Shown in pieces: positions 15,818 to 24,733 of a DNA stretch of 64,000 nt. Under the pieces are notes generated by a model. It did no database searches. It had not been told where the DNA came from and saw only the letters and a list, made by a program, of their open reading frames with translations. The translations under genes were made by a program, and so were the position numbers. This DNA comes from Sphingomonas parva (ex Maeng et al. 2020) (GTDB lineage: Bacteria > Pseudomonadota > Alphaproteobacteria > Sphingomonadales > Sphingomonadaceae). The DNA lies in the NCBI RefSeq assembly GCF_004564275.1, contig NZ_SPDV01000008.1, forward strand, positions 62,001-126,000, given 5' to 3'. How positions within the stretch are numbered: position 1 is the stretch's first letter; each line of letters starts with the position of its first letter.

Positions 15818-16803
15818 TGTGCCGTGCGCACGATCATCAGCCGGTCGGCGCCGGATTCCGGCAGGAAGACCTCGCCCGGGCGGCCGAGGATCTGGCGGAC
15901 GCGCGCGTCCGGCGCGCTTCCCGGATAGGTCTTCCACGTCTCCCGCGCCGGATCGAAGGCGAGGGTGGCGTTGGCCGCGAAATCGGTCACCCAGACGATG
16001 TCGCGTTCGTCGACATAAACGGCGTAGGTCTGGGGCTTGGCGCCCGGCAGCTTCCAACTCTTCCAGGCGCGGCTGGAGGGCGTGAAGCGGCTGAGCTGGC
16101 CGCTGTTCCATTCGGAGATCCAGAGATTGCCCTTGCTGTCGGACCAGACGCGTCGCGCTCCCTGGCTCGGCGTCGGCGGCTCGATGATCTCGGCGGCGCC
16201 GGTCCTTCGATCGATGCGGGCGAGATGGTTGCCGGCCAGCGAGACGTAATAGATCTCGCCTGCCGGCGTCGCGGCGATGCCATAAGGCCCGCGGCCGTCC
16301 GGGTCCTTCCACACCTTGATCGCCCCCGTCTTCGGATCGAGGCGGCCGTAGATGCCGTTCTGGCCGGTGAACCAGTGCATGCCGTCGCCGTCGAAGGCGC
16401 CGGTGTTGAGATTGGCGTAGCCGGTCTCCTCCGGCAGCTTCCAGACGTCGATCCGGCCGCTCTTCGGCTCGTAGCGGACGATCGCATTCTGGCCGCCATC
16501 GGTGATCCAGGCCGCCCCGTCCGGCCCCTGGATCACGCCGTGCGGCGCCGAATCCGGCCCGAGCGGCACCTGACGCACCGCGCCGGTCGCGGGATCGAGG
16601 ATGCCGAGCGCGCCCTGGTGCTGGGCCGTGTACCAGATCTTGCCGTCGGACGCCGGCGCGACGTCGTGCGGGTGCGAGCCCTTGGGCAGGTCGAACACCC
16701 GGATCTCGACGGCGGCGGGCGCCACGGCGGAATTGCCCTCGGTCTGCTCGGCGCAGGCGGGCGTCGCCAGTAAGGCCAAAGCGAGCAAGGCGGAACGGCG
16801 CAT
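15814..16803 (-). CDS. Vgb-like (virginiamycin B lyase-type) beta-propeller protein, secreted
   Basis: 329 residues from the ATG with GGGAGGAGATC upstream. It has a signal peptide (MRRSALLALALLATPACA) followed by repeated blades: PKGSHPHDVAPASDGKIWYT, GPDGAAWITDGG, DGDGMHWFTGQNGIYGRLDP and SKGNLWISEWNSGQLSRF. The fold matches streptogramin lyase/SMP-30-like propellers. Family members bind or lyse lactone substrates, but most environmental homologues are uncharacterised and should not be called antibiotic lyases. It forms an operon with the cytochrome c gene. Confidence 0.82.
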   Translation of the reverse strand: MRRSALLALALLATPACAEQTEGNSAVAPAAVEIRVFDLPKGSHPHDVAPASDGKIWYTAQHQGALGILDPATGAVRQVPLGPDSAPHGVIQGPDGAAWITDGGQNAIVRYEPKSGRIDVWKLPEETGYANLNTGAFDGDGMHWFTGQNGIYGRLDPKTGAIKVWKDPDGRGPYGIAATPAGEIYYVSLAGNHLARIDRRTGAAEIIEPPTPSQGARRVWSDSKGNLWISEWNSGQLSRFTPSSRAWKSWKLPGAKPQTYAVYVDERDIVWVTDFAANATLAFDPARETWKTYPGSAPDARVRQILGRPGEVFLPESGADRLMIVRTAQ

Positions 16804-16876
16804 GATCTCCTCCCTTCCGGATGCGGCGAGTCTACCGCATCGCAAGGGGCGGGCAAGGCCGCTCCGCGCGCCGCGC

Positions 16877-17437
16877 TCAGTCCGCCTCGTGCACCTCGGG
16901 CGGAGTCACCCGTTTGCGCTGCGCCTCGAAGGGCTTCGGCTTGGACCCGCGCAGCAGCAGGAACAGGCCTGCCGAGACCGCGGTGAGCACCGCCACCTTG
17001 GTCGCGAGCCCTTTCTTGTTGTGCTGCCACTCGGCCCTGACGCCCATCTCCGCCGGAATGTTCGGCACCTTGCCGCGGCTGAGGTCCTGGGCGACGCCTT
17101 CGACGACGTTGATCCGGTCGGCCCCCATCAGCAGCAGCCAGTGCAGCCAGTTGGATTCGCTCCAGCGGAAGGCGAGGCGGCGAATCATGCCGCTGAGCCC
17201 GCTCGGCGGAGTGGAGGTGCCGACCACCGCCGGCCGCGTCTTGTGCTCGATCGACTGCAGGATCTCGACGTCGGTCTCCTGGATCGGCGGCCGCTGCCAG
17301 TTGAACAGCAGCCCGTCGTCCTTCGATCGGTCGCGATAGGGATAGGTCGGATCGTTTTCCGGATCGGCGTCGACGCCCCAGCCGGGAATGGCGGAGGTGT
17401 CGACCAGCGGTTTACGCTCGGTGCTGAGTGCGTCCAT
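16877..17437 (-). CDS. hypothetical protein with C-terminal membrane segment
   Basis: 186 residues, ATG with TTGAGGAG 8 nt upstream. The N-terminal half is hydrophilic (GWGVDADPENDPTYPYRDRS). One hydrophobic helix near the C-terminus (VAVLTAVSAGLFLLL, about residues 150-164) is followed by a basic tail. It lies 11 bp downstream of the zinc alcohol dehydrogenase gene on the same strand, so the two probably form an operon. No domain is recognised. Confidence 0.78.
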   Translation of the reverse strand: MDALSTERKPLVDTSAIPGWGVDADPENDPTYPYRDRSKDDGLLFNWQRPPIQETDVEILQSIEHKTRPAVVGTSTPPSGLSGMIRRLAFRWSESNWLHWLLLMGADRINVVEGVAQDLSRGKVPNIPAEMGVRAEWQHNKKGLATKVAVLTAVSAGLFLLLRGSKPKPFEAQRKRVTPPEVHEAD

Positions 17438-17448
17438 CTCGCGTCTCC

Positions 17449-18597
17449 TCAATGCGTGCTCGGCACCAGCACCGGCTTGATGCAGCCGTCGAGCTTGGCC
17501 GAGAAGATGTGATAGGCGTCGGCGACGTCCTCCAGCGGCACCTTGTGGGTGATCAGCGCCTTGGGATTGATGTGGCCGTCACGCACATGGTCGATCAGCC
17601 GCGGCAGCAGGCGCTTCACCGAGGCCTGGTTGGCGCGCAGCGTCAGGCCCTTGTTCACGACGTTGCCGATCGGGATCATGTTGCCGGTCGGGCCGTAGAC
17701 GCCGACGATCGACACCACGCCGCCCTTCTTCACCGAGTTGATTGCCCAGTGGAGCGGGATCGCATTGCCGGCCTCGAGCTTCAGCTTGGTGCCGAACAAG
17801 GTCTGCAGGAAATTGCCTTCGGCGTCGCCGCCCACGGCCTCGATCGCCACGTCGGCGCCGAGGCCGTCGGTCGTCTTCTTCATGAACACGACGACGTCGT
17901 CGACCTCCTTGAAATTGTAGACTTCGGCCGGCGCATAGGTGCGGGCGAACTCCAGTCTATAGTCGACATGGTCGAAGACGATGACGCGGCCCGCGCCAAA
18001 CAGCCAGGCGCAGCGCGCCGCCATGATGCCAACCGGTCCGGCGCCGAACACGACGACGGTATCGCCTTTCTTGATGCCGCCCATCTCGGCGGCCTGGTAG
18101 CCGGTCGGCACCACGTCGGTGAGCAGCACGGCGTCGTCGGGGTCCATCCAGTCGGGGATCACCGTCGGGCCGAAGTCGGCATAAGGCACGCGGACATATT
18201 CCGCCTGGCCGCCGTCATAGCCGCCGGCGGTGTGCGAATAGCCGAAGATGCCGCCCACGGCGGTCGCCTGCGCATTGCTCTCGTGGCAATTGCCGAACAG
18301 GCCCTGCTTGCAGAAATGGCATTGGCCGCAGGCGATGTTGAACGGCACGAGCACATGGTCGCCGCGCTTGAGGTTGGTCACCTCGGGGCCGACCTCCTCG
18401 ACGATGCCGCAGAATTCGTGGCCGAAGGTCATGCCGATCCGGGTGTCGGGCACCATGCCGTGGTAGAGATGGAGATCGGATCCGCAGATGCACGAGCGCG
18501 TCACCCGGACAATCGCGTCGCGGGGATGGAGGATCTTCGGCATCGGCTTTTCTTCGATGCGAACCCGATAGGGGCCGCGATAGTCCATGGCGCGCAT
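17449..18597 (-). CDS. zinc-dependent alcohol dehydrogenase (formaldehyde-dehydrogenase-like MDR)
   Basis: 382 residues, with the start at ATG 18597 preceded by AAGGAGCCCTCA. The catalytic zinc site is in CICGSDLHLYHG and GHEFCGIVEE. The structural zinc loop is CGQCHFCKQGLFGNC. The NAD-binding motif is VVVFGAGPVGIMAARCA. It resembles glutathione-independent formaldehyde dehydrogenase-like medium-chain dehydrogenases, with a long mid-domain. Substrate unknown. It is divergent from the esterase gene at 18826, and the 228-bp gap between them must hold both promoters. Confidence 0.9.
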   Translation of the reverse strand: MRAMDYRGPYRVRIEEKPMPKILHPRDAIVRVTRSCICGSDLHLYHGMVPDTRIGMTFGHEFCGIVEEVGPEVTNLKRGDHVLVPFNIACGQCHFCKQGLFGNCHESNAQATAVGGIFGYSHTAGGYDGGQAEYVRVPYADFGPTVIPDWMDPDDAVLLTDVVPTGYQAAEMGGIKKGDTVVVFGAGPVGIMAARCAWLFGAGRVIVFDHVDYRLEFARTYAPAEVYNFKEVDDVVVFMKKTTDGLGADVAIEAVGGDAEGNFLQTLFGTKLKLEAGNAIPLHWAINSVKKGGVVSIVGVYGPTGNMIPIGNVVNKGLTLRANQASVKRLLPRLIDHVRDGHINPKALITHKVPLEDVADAYHIFSAKLDGCIKPVLVPSTH

Positions 18598-18825
18598 TGA
18601 GGGCTCCTTCGTTGTGCGTCCCCAACAGGAACGAGCCTCCTCGGTTCCGCGTCGCTGCGCCCGTTTGCCGATGGCGAGAGACGGGCCGAGGTGTTGTTTG
18701 GCAGGTTCGGCGACCGTTCGCCGGGCGCCGCGTAACATCCCGGTCTTGTATTTTGCTGCGGCGCAACAAACGTGGCCCTACGCTGTTGAGGCGCAAGGCC
18801 TTTCGGCAGAGTGAGTGGAGTGACC

Positions 18826-19914
18826 ATGCCCGTGATCAGACCCGGACTGCGTGTCCGCAGAAGCGCCAGGGGGCGCAGCGCCTTCGCCCCGCCGTCGCAG
18901 ATCCGGGACAGGCTCTCCGATCTTCCCGATTTTGGAGCCAACCCCGGCAGTCTGCTCGCCCGCTTTTATGTTCCCGAGGGAATGAAGGAGAATGCGCCGC
19001 TCGTCGTCGTGCTCCACGGCTGCACCCAGAATGCCGCGGCCTATGATCACGGCGCCGGCTGGTCGCGTCTCGCGGACCGCCACGGCTTCGCTCTGCTCTA
19101 CCCCGAGCAGCAGCGTGCCAACAATCCGATGCTGTGCTTCAACTGGTTCTCCGACGGCGACACGCGACGCGGGGAAGGGGAGCCGGCCTCGATCCGCGCG
19201 ATGATCGAGGCGATGCGCGTTCGCTACGGCATCGACCCCGCCCGGATCTTCGTCACCGGCCTGTCCGCCGGCGGGGCGATGGCGAGCGTGATGCTCGCCG
19301 CCTATCCCGAGGTGTTCGCGGCGGGCGCGATCATCGCCGGCGTTCCCTACGGCTGCGCGAGCGATGCCGCGCAGGCGTTCGAATGCATGGCGGGCCGCGG
19401 CCGCGGCGGCGCCACCCGGGATCTTGCCGCGCGCGTGCGTCGCGCCTCTCCCCACCAAGGCCCTTGGCCGCGCGTCCAGGTCTGGCAGGGCAGCGCCGAC
19501 CGCACCGTCGCCGCCAGCAATGCGGACGCGATCGTCCGCCAATGGACCGGCCTCCACGGCTTGCCGGCCGCGCCGCAGCGGTCCGATCTCGTCGCCGGCC
19601 ACCCGCGCCGCCAGTGGCTCGACGCGTCGGGGGCCCTGCTGGTCGAGCAATATGAGATCACTGGCATGGCGCATGGCACGCCGCTCGATCCCGGAACCGA
19701 CGAAGGTCGGTCGGGCGAAGCGGGCGCGCACATGCTCGACGTCGGGCTGAGCTCGACCGATCGGATCGCCGCCTTCTTCGGCATCGCTCCGGCCGTCGAG
19801 CCGCCCGCCCGGCGTCGTGCGAGGCCGAGGGTGGAGCCGACCCGCCCGCGCCCCGCCGGCGATGTCCAGGCCCTTATCGAGGATGCCCTTCGTGCCGCCG
19901 GGCTGATGCGCTGA
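18826..19914 (+). CDS. PHB depolymerase-family esterase
   Basis: 362 residues from ATG 18826, which has GTGGAG 5 nt upstream (an in-frame GTG at 18811 is less likely). Oxyanion motif HGCTQNAAAYD is at about 64-74, lipase box GLSAGG with Ser 147, and the C-terminal histidine region GMAHGTPLDP. This matches short-chain-length poly(3-hydroxyalkanoate) depolymerase/feruloyl-esterase-like hydrolases. No signal peptide is visible, although some members are exported. The C-terminal tail is Arg/Pro-rich. It may hydrolyse an ester polymer or xenobiotic ester; the substrate is unproven. Confidence 0.86.
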   Translation: MPVIRPGLRVRRSARGRSAFAPPSQIRDRLSDLPDFGANPGSLLARFYVPEGMKENAPLVVVLHGCTQNAAAYDHGAGWSRLADRHGFALLYPEQQRANNPMLCFNWFSDGDTRRGEGEPASIRAMIEAMRVRYGIDPARIFVTGLSAGGAMASVMLAAYPEVFAAGAIIAGVPYGCASDAAQAFECMAGRGRGGATRDLAARVRRASPHQGPWPRVQVWQGSADRTVAASNADAIVRQWTGLHGLPAAPQRSDLVAGHPRRQWLDASGALLVEQYEITGMAHGTPLDPGTDEGRSGEAGAHMLDVGLSSTDRIAAFFGIAPAVEPPARRRARPRVEPTRPRPAGDVQALIEDALRAAGLMR

Positions 19915-19930
19915 GCGCCGCCGGCGACCG

Positions 19931-22186
19931 TCAGGCCTGATCCAGCGCCCTGCGCACGCGCCTCGCCAGCTCGGCCCGACCGTAAGGCTTCTGGAGCGTG
20001 GCGCCCGCAGCCGCGCCGTTCCCGCCATTGTCTGCCGCGTCGGGCGTATAGCCGGTGGTGAACAGGATCTTCAGATCCGGCCGGCGCGCGCGCGCTTCTT
20101 CGGCGAGGCGCCGGCCGTTCATCCCGGGCATGACAATGTCGGTGAACAGCAAGGTGATGTCGCCCCGTTCTGCCATCATGGCGAGCGCCTCCTCGCCGCC
20201 GGCCGCCGCGACCACTGAATAGCCGAGGTCGCGCAGCGCCTCGGTCGCCATGTCGCGCACCTGCTCCTCGTCCTCGACGACGAGGACGAGCTCATTCTCG
20301 CGGCCCGGCGGCAGGTCGTCATCGGCCGGGCGATGCTCGCTTCGCACCGCTTCCGCCTCGCCCTCGTGGCGCGGAAGATAGATGTCGATCGAGGTGCCGC
20401 GGCCAGGCGTGGAGCGGATCCGCAGATGACCTCCCGACTGCTTGACGAAGCCATAGACCTGGCTGAGGCCGAGGCCAGTGCCGCGGCCGACCTCCTTGGT
20501 GGTGAAGAACGGCTCGATCGCGCGGGCGGTCACCTCCGGGCTCATGCCAACGCCGGTATCGCTGACCGTGATCAGCACGAGCTCGCCGGGTCTCAGCCCG
20601 TCGCGGTGCCGGTCCGATCCCTCGGCGACCGAGATGTTGGCGGTGGCGACGCGCAGCGTCCCGCCATCGGGCATCGCATCGCGGGCGTTGATCGCGAGGT
20701 TGAGGATCGCGTTCTCGAGCTGCGCGGGATCGGCGTGGACGCGCCAAAGCCCGTCGGCGAGGTCGGTCTCGTGGCGCACGGTGGCGCCGAGGCTGCGCTC
20801 GAGCAGCTCGGACATTCCCGCGATCAGCGCATTGGCGTCGATCACCCGCGGCGAAAGCGGCTGCCGGCGGCCGAAGGCGAGCAGCCGGCGGGTCAGCTCG
20901 GCGGCCTTGTCCGCGCCCTGCCGCGCGTTGGAGATCGCGCGGCTCAGCCGGCTGGGGTCGTCGAGCCGCCGCTCGGCGACGTCGAGGTTGCCGATGATCA
21001 CCGCCAGCATGTTGTTGAAGTCGTGCGCGATGCCGCCGGTCAGCTGGCCCACCGCCTCCATCTTCTGCATCTGCCGGACCTGCGCCTCGGCCTGCTCGCG
21101 CGCCGCCGCTTCCTCGTGCAGCCGCTCCATCGCCTTGCGCAGCTGGCCGGTGCGGCTGCGCACCTCGCGCTCGGTGGTCTCCTTCGCGCGCACCTGCTGG
21201 AGCATCAGCGTCGCGAGCAGCAGGGTGATCAGCGCGCCGGCGGCGCCGACCAGAGCGCCGAACAGCATCGGCGGCCCGCTGTCGAAGCTCTCGGACGAGG
21301 AAAGCCGGACGATCCACGGGCGCCCCGCCACCTCCATCCGGCGCGACACGATCTGGCCGGCGCCGGCGCGCGGCGCGGCGCTGCGGTAGAGCAGGCGCTG
21401 CGGCTCCACCCGCTCGTCGTAGATCTCGACCACCAGCTCGCTGAGATCGTGCTCGGAGAAGATCGCCCCGAACAGGTCGTTGGCGCGCAACGGGCTGTAG
21501 ACCCAGCCGTAGAGCCCGCCGGCCGGGCGGAAGAGGGGCGCGTAGATCAGGAAGCCCGCCTGCTTCACTGGATCGATCTCCTGGACGAGCCGGACCTTGC
21601 CGCTCATCCGAGCGTGACCGGACGCTGCGGCCCCTTCCATCGCCGCGCGCCGGGTCGGCTCGCTGGTCATGTCGAAGCCGAGCGCCTGGAGGTTCATCCG
21701 GTTCATCGGCTCGAGGAAGAGGATCGCCGATCGCGCTTCCTTGCCGCCGGCGGCCCAGGGACGAAGGCCCGGCGCGCGCTCGTCCCGCGCCGCGCTCGCC
21801 AGCCGGGCGAGCGCGTCCGGGTTCGCGGCATAAACGGCATAGCCGATGCCGAGCACGCCGGGATAATTCTCCTCCAGCCGAAGCCCGCCGATGAAATCGC
21901 GAAAGTCGTCGCGGTCGATCGCGTCGGAGGCCTGGAAGAAGCCCGATGTGCCGCGCAGCAGGGTGAGCTGCGCCAGCATCCGGCTCTGGATCGCGGCCAC
22001 GGCGCCGCTCGCCAGCCCCTCGAACCGGGCTTCCCGTCGCCCGGCTTCGGCCTGGGCGGTGAGGAAGGCCGCGAGGAGCGTGGCCGCAACCCCGACGATC
22101 AGCGCGATCAGGGGCGCGGCATATCGGTGCACGAACGGCATGCCGCGCGATAGCAGGCGGATACCGCCAGTCAACGCCGGCCGCAT
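19931..22186 (-). CDS. hybrid sensor histidine kinase: CHASE - HisKA - HATPase - receiver
   Basis: 751 residues. One membrane helix at about 24-45 is followed by a periplasmic CHASE domain (about 75-300), a second helix at about 308-330, and a coiled coil. The HisKA box is QLTGGIAHDFNNMLAV (phospho-His about 387). ATPase motifs are NLAINARDAM, DTGVGM and GRGTGLGLSQVYG. The C-terminal receiver is LVVEDEEQV with LLFTDIVMPGMNG and a KPY lysine. It senses an unknown extracellular ligand, possibly a nucleobase or small molecule as in other CHASE sensors. No cognate regulator is adjacent. Confidence 0.9.
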   Translation of the reverse strand: MRPALTGGIRLLSRGMPFVHRYAAPLIALIVGVAATLLAAFLTAQAEAGRREARFEGLASGAVAAIQSRMLAQLTLLRGTSGFFQASDAIDRDDFRDFIGGLRLEENYPGVLGIGYAVYAANPDALARLASAARDERAPGLRPWAAGGKEARSAILFLEPMNRMNLQALGFDMTSEPTRRAAMEGAAASGHARMSGKVRLVQEIDPVKQAGFLIYAPLFRPAGGLYGWVYSPLRANDLFGAIFSEHDLSELVVEIYDERVEPQRLLYRSAAPRAGAGQIVSRRMEVAGRPWIVRLSSSESFDSGPPMLFGALVGAAGALITLLLATLMLQQVRAKETTEREVRSRTGQLRKAMERLHEEAAAREQAEAQVRQMQKMEAVGQLTGGIAHDFNNMLAVIIGNLDVAERRLDDPSRLSRAISNARQGADKAAELTRRLLAFGRRQPLSPRVIDANALIAGMSELLERSLGATVRHETDLADGLWRVHADPAQLENAILNLAINARDAMPDGGTLRVATANISVAEGSDRHRDGLRPGELVLITVSDTGVGMSPEVTARAIEPFFTTKEVGRGTGLGLSQVYGFVKQSGGHLRIRSTPGRGTSIDIYLPRHEGEAEAVRSEHRPADDDLPPGRENELVLVVEDEEQVRDMATEALRDLGYSVVAAAGGEEALAMMAERGDITLLFTDIVMPGMNGRRLAEEARARRPDLKILFTTGYTPDAADNGGNGAAAGATLQKPYGRAELARRVRRALDQA

Positions 22187-22235
22187 GTCGACCGCCCTGC
22201 TTCCTGCCGGGCCAAGCTCGGGAAGTTGCCTGCCG

Positions 22236-22268
22236 AAAAAAAAGCCCCCGCCGTTGCCGGCAGGGGCT
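22236..22268 (-). terminator. intrinsic terminator after the deoxyhypusine synthase gene
   Basis: On the minus strand AGCCCCTGCCG and CGGCGGGGGCT pair around GCAA with one internal mismatch. Eight U residues follow (the A run at 22236-22243). It separates the polyamine genes from the histidine kinase downstream. Confidence 0.85.
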
Positions 22269-22291
22269 CCTGTTTCCGTCCAGACGGGCGC

Positions 22292-23347
22292 TTACTTGCG
22301 GTCGAACAGCTTGGCGAAGCTGCGCTTGGCGCGGTCGCGCCAGTGGCCGCGGTGATAGGCGTCGGAGGCGATCAGCGGGATCGCGGTGGTCGCCTCGGCG
22401 AACACCATCTGCTCGAGCGCGGTCGAGACCTTGCCCCAGCTCGCCGCCTCCTGCAGCGTCGAGGACGAGCAGGCGCCGTCGCGCACGTCGGCGACGGTGA
22501 TCTGCACCGCATATTTGTGGACGTCCACTTCCTTGCCGAGGATCTCGGCGCAGACCACGGTGTCCTGGACGAAGTTCTTCGGCACGCCTCCGCCGATCAT
22601 CAGCAGGCCCGAGACGCCCGCCTCGATCTTGATGTCGGTCAGCTCGCGGAAGTCGGCGATGGAGTCGATCGTGAGGTAGGGCTTGCCCTCCTTCATCCGG
22701 TCGACCTGGTGCTTGACCAGGCCGAAGCCGGCCGAGCTGTCGGTGAACGCCGGGCAGAAGATCGGCACGTCATGCTCGTAGGCGAGCTTGACCAGGCTGT
22801 TCTCCTTCTTGCCGTTCACCGTCAGCCACTTGCCCATCTCGCGGATGAACTCGCGCGAGGAATAAGGGCGCGGCTCGAGCGAATTGGCGATCTCGCCGAT
22901 CGTGTGATCGGTCTGCTGGAGCTGCTCCTCGTCGATGTACGTGTCGTAGATCCGATCGATGTAGAGCGAGCGCAGGGTGTCGTCGTCGGGGATCTCGAGC
23001 GCCTGATAGTGCTTGTGGCCGAGCGCCTCGAAGAAATCCATGTCGACGATGGTCGCACCGGTGGCGACCACCGCGTCGACCATGTTGTTGCGGATCAGCT
23101 CGGCATAGAGGTCCATGCAGCCGCCCGCCGAGGTCGAGCCGGCGATCACGAGGAAGATCGAGCAATCCTTGTCGGCCAGCATCTGGTTGTAGATGTCGGC
23201 GGCGCGGCCGAGGTCGCGGCTCGAGAAGCTCATCTTCTTCATCGCATCGACGATCGGGCGCGCGTCGAAGCTCTTGATGTCGATATGCTCGACGACGTTG
23301 GAGAGCAGCTCGGCCTTGCGAGTGTCGTTGCGGGTCAGATCGTTCAT
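22292..23347 (-). CDS. deoxyhypusine synthase-family protein (probable homospermidine synthase)
   Basis: 351 residues from ATG 23347 with AAAAGGAAG upstream. The family signature lysine is retained in EAASWGKVS (about Lys 306), equivalent to the catalytic lysine of deoxyhypusine synthase. Further conserved blocks are IAGSTSAGG and IGGGVPKNFVQDT. Bacteria lack eIF5A, so an ordinary deoxyhypusine role is unlikely; alphaproteobacterial members are linked to homospermidine formation from putrescine. The neighbour at 23476-24657 makes putrescine, supporting that reading. The function remains inferred. Confidence 0.85.
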   Translation of the reverse strand: MNDLTRNDTRKAELLSNVVEHIDIKSFDARPIVDAMKKMSFSSRDLGRAADIYNQMLADKDCSIFLVIAGSTSAGGCMDLYAELIRNNMVDAVVATGATIVDMDFFEALGHKHYQALEIPDDDTLRSLYIDRIYDTYIDEEQLQQTDHTIGEIANSLEPRPYSSREFIREMGKWLTVNGKKENSLVKLAYEHDVPIFCPAFTDSSAGFGLVKHQVDRMKEGKPYLTIDSIADFRELTDIKIEAGVSGLLMIGGGVPKNFVQDTVVCAEILGKEVDVHKYAVQITVADVRDGACSSSTLQEAASWGKVSTALEQMVFAEATTAIPLIASDAYHRGHWRDRAKRSFAKLFDRK

Positions 23348-23424
23348 TCCAGCTTCCTTTTCACATATGCAACGCCGTGCCAGCCGCAGCTGACAAGGTA
23401 TTGAAAACACGAAATTGATAGGGA

Positions 23425-23450
23425 CGGGACCGAGCCTCGCTCAGGTCCCG
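23425..23450. other. stable hairpin between the decarboxylase and synthase genes
   Basis: CGGGACC and GGTCCCG flank GAGC/GCTC, giving an 11-bp interrupted stem. There is no U-tract on either strand. It lies 26 bp after the decarboxylase stop and may act as a processing or partial termination site within the polyamine operon. Confidence 0.5.
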
Positions 23451-23475
23451 CACCCTTTACACAAACGCGGCTTGC

Positions 23476-24657
23476 TTAAAGCTGAACCGCTTTCTCGCGG
23501 GCGTCCTCGAGGACGTCCCCATAGAGGCTCGCCATCGGCTCGTCGTCGACGATCACTTTGGCGGTGGCGCCGAAGCCGTTGAACGCGGTCCGCATCGCGC
23601 AGCCATAGGCGCCGAGCATGCCGATCTCGATATAGTCGCCGGCGGCGATGTCGGCGGGGAGATGGAACGGCCCGGCCATATGGTCGAGATCGTCGCAGGT
23701 CGGCCCGTAGAAGCTGAACGCCATCGGCTTCGACTCCGAAGCCTCGTCGCGAACCAGCCTCACAGGGAAGCGCCAGCCGATATGCGCCGCATCGAACAAA
23801 GCGCCGTACGCGCCGTCGTTGATGTAGAGCTGGTCGCCGCGGCGCTTCTCGACGCGGACGAGCACGCTCGCATATTCGGCGCACAGGGCACGACCCGGCT
23901 CGCACCAGAGCTCGGCCGAATAGCTGACCGGCAGGCTCTCGAACGCGGCCGCGATGACCTCGAAATAGCCTTCGAGCTCGGGCGGCTCCATGCCCGGATA
24001 GACCGACGGGAAGCCGCCGCCGACGTCGACGATGTCGACCGTCACCGCCGCCTCGACGATCGCCGCGCGAACCCGCTCCATCGCCTCGGCATAGGCCTTG
24101 GGCGACATCGCCTGGCTGCCGACGTGGAAGCAGATGCCGAGTGCGTCCGCCGCCTGGCGGGTAGCGAACAGCAATTCCTTCATTTCGGCCGGATCGGCGC
24201 CGAACTTGGAGGCGAGGCTGAGCTTCGAATGATCGGACGAAACCCGGATCCGCACGCACAGGTTCAGGTCCTGGGCGCCGTCGGTCGCGCGGACGATCTT
24301 CTCCAGCTCCTCCATCGTATCGAGCGAGAAGGTGCGGACGCCGAGCTCGTACGCTTCGGCGATCGCTTCCTCGGCCTTGACCGGGTGCATGAAGCACAGG
24401 GTCGCCTGCGGCAGCGTCTCGTTGACCAGGCGCACCTCGGCGAGCGAGGCGACGTCATAATGGGTGACGCCGCTCTCCCACAGGATGCGGAGCAGGTCCG
24501 GAGACGGATTGGCCTTCACCGCATAAAGCGACCGGCCCGGAAACTTCTCGATGAAGAAGCGGGCGGCGCGCCGGGCGGCGTGCGGACGAATGAGCGTGAC
24601 CGGCTGAACCGGACGAAGGGCAGCAGCTAGCCCCAGCGCATTATGGTGCGTGTGCAA
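23476..24657 (-). CDS. type III PLP-dependent ornithine/lysine decarboxylase
   Basis: 393 residues, beginning at a TTG at 24655-24657; GGAGG lies 9 nt before it and no better in-frame ATG exists. The PLP lysine is Lys 48 in SLYAVKAN, with HVGSQ, the glycine-rich DIVDVGGGFP, WCEPGRALCAEY and the cysteine loop GPTCDDLDH. It is an alanine-racemase-fold decarboxylase, most like ornithine decarboxylases that make putrescine. Its mRNA leader masks the ribosome site (24663-24716). The homospermidine-type synthase gene follows. Confidence 0.9.
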   Translation of the reverse strand: MHTHHNALGLAAALRPVQPVTLIRPHAARRAARFFIEKFPGRSLYAVKANPSPDLLRILWESGVTHYDVASLAEVRLVNETLPQATLCFMHPVKAEEAIAEAYELGVRTFSLDTMEELEKIVRATDGAQDLNLCVRIRVSSDHSKLSLASKFGADPAEMKELLFATRQAADALGICFHVGSQAMSPKAYAEAMERVRAAIVEAAVTVDIVDVGGGFPSVYPGMEPPELEGYFEVIAAAFESLPVSYSAELWCEPGRALCAEYASVLVRVEKRRGDQLYINDGAYGALFDAAHIGWRFPVRLVRDEASESKPMAFSFYGPTCDDLDHMAGPFHLPADIAAGDYIEIGMLGAYGCAMRTAFNGFGATAKVIVDDEPMASLYGDVLEDAREKAVQL

Positions 24658-24727
24658 CTCAAGGGACCTCCAACGGGGTAGTTGACGAAAAAGCTGCCTT
24701 GCGGTTGGAAGTCCCCATGGGGCAGCG
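24658..24727 (-). promoter_or_regulatory. structured 5' leader of the ornithine decarboxylase mRNA (speF-like RNA)
   Basis: In the transcript GGGGACTTCCAAC (complement of 24704-24716) can pair with GTTGGAGGTCCC (complement of 24663-24674), a helix of about 12 bp with one G-U pair. It encloses the GGAGG ribosome site, and the 29-nt loop lies at 24675-24703. Position, strand and host group fit the speF RNA motif described upstream of alphaproteobacterial ornithine decarboxylase genes, but a covariance-model match is needed. It would let an unknown signal control translation initiation at the TTG start. Confidence 0.62.
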
Positions 24728-24733
24728 GCGGCC

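Noticed and set aside
15814-16803. Naming the beta-propeller a virginiamycin B lyase resistance gene
   Set aside because: The blade pattern alone does not show streptogramin lyase activity; the catalytic histidine context could not be assigned, and the neighbour is a cytochrome.
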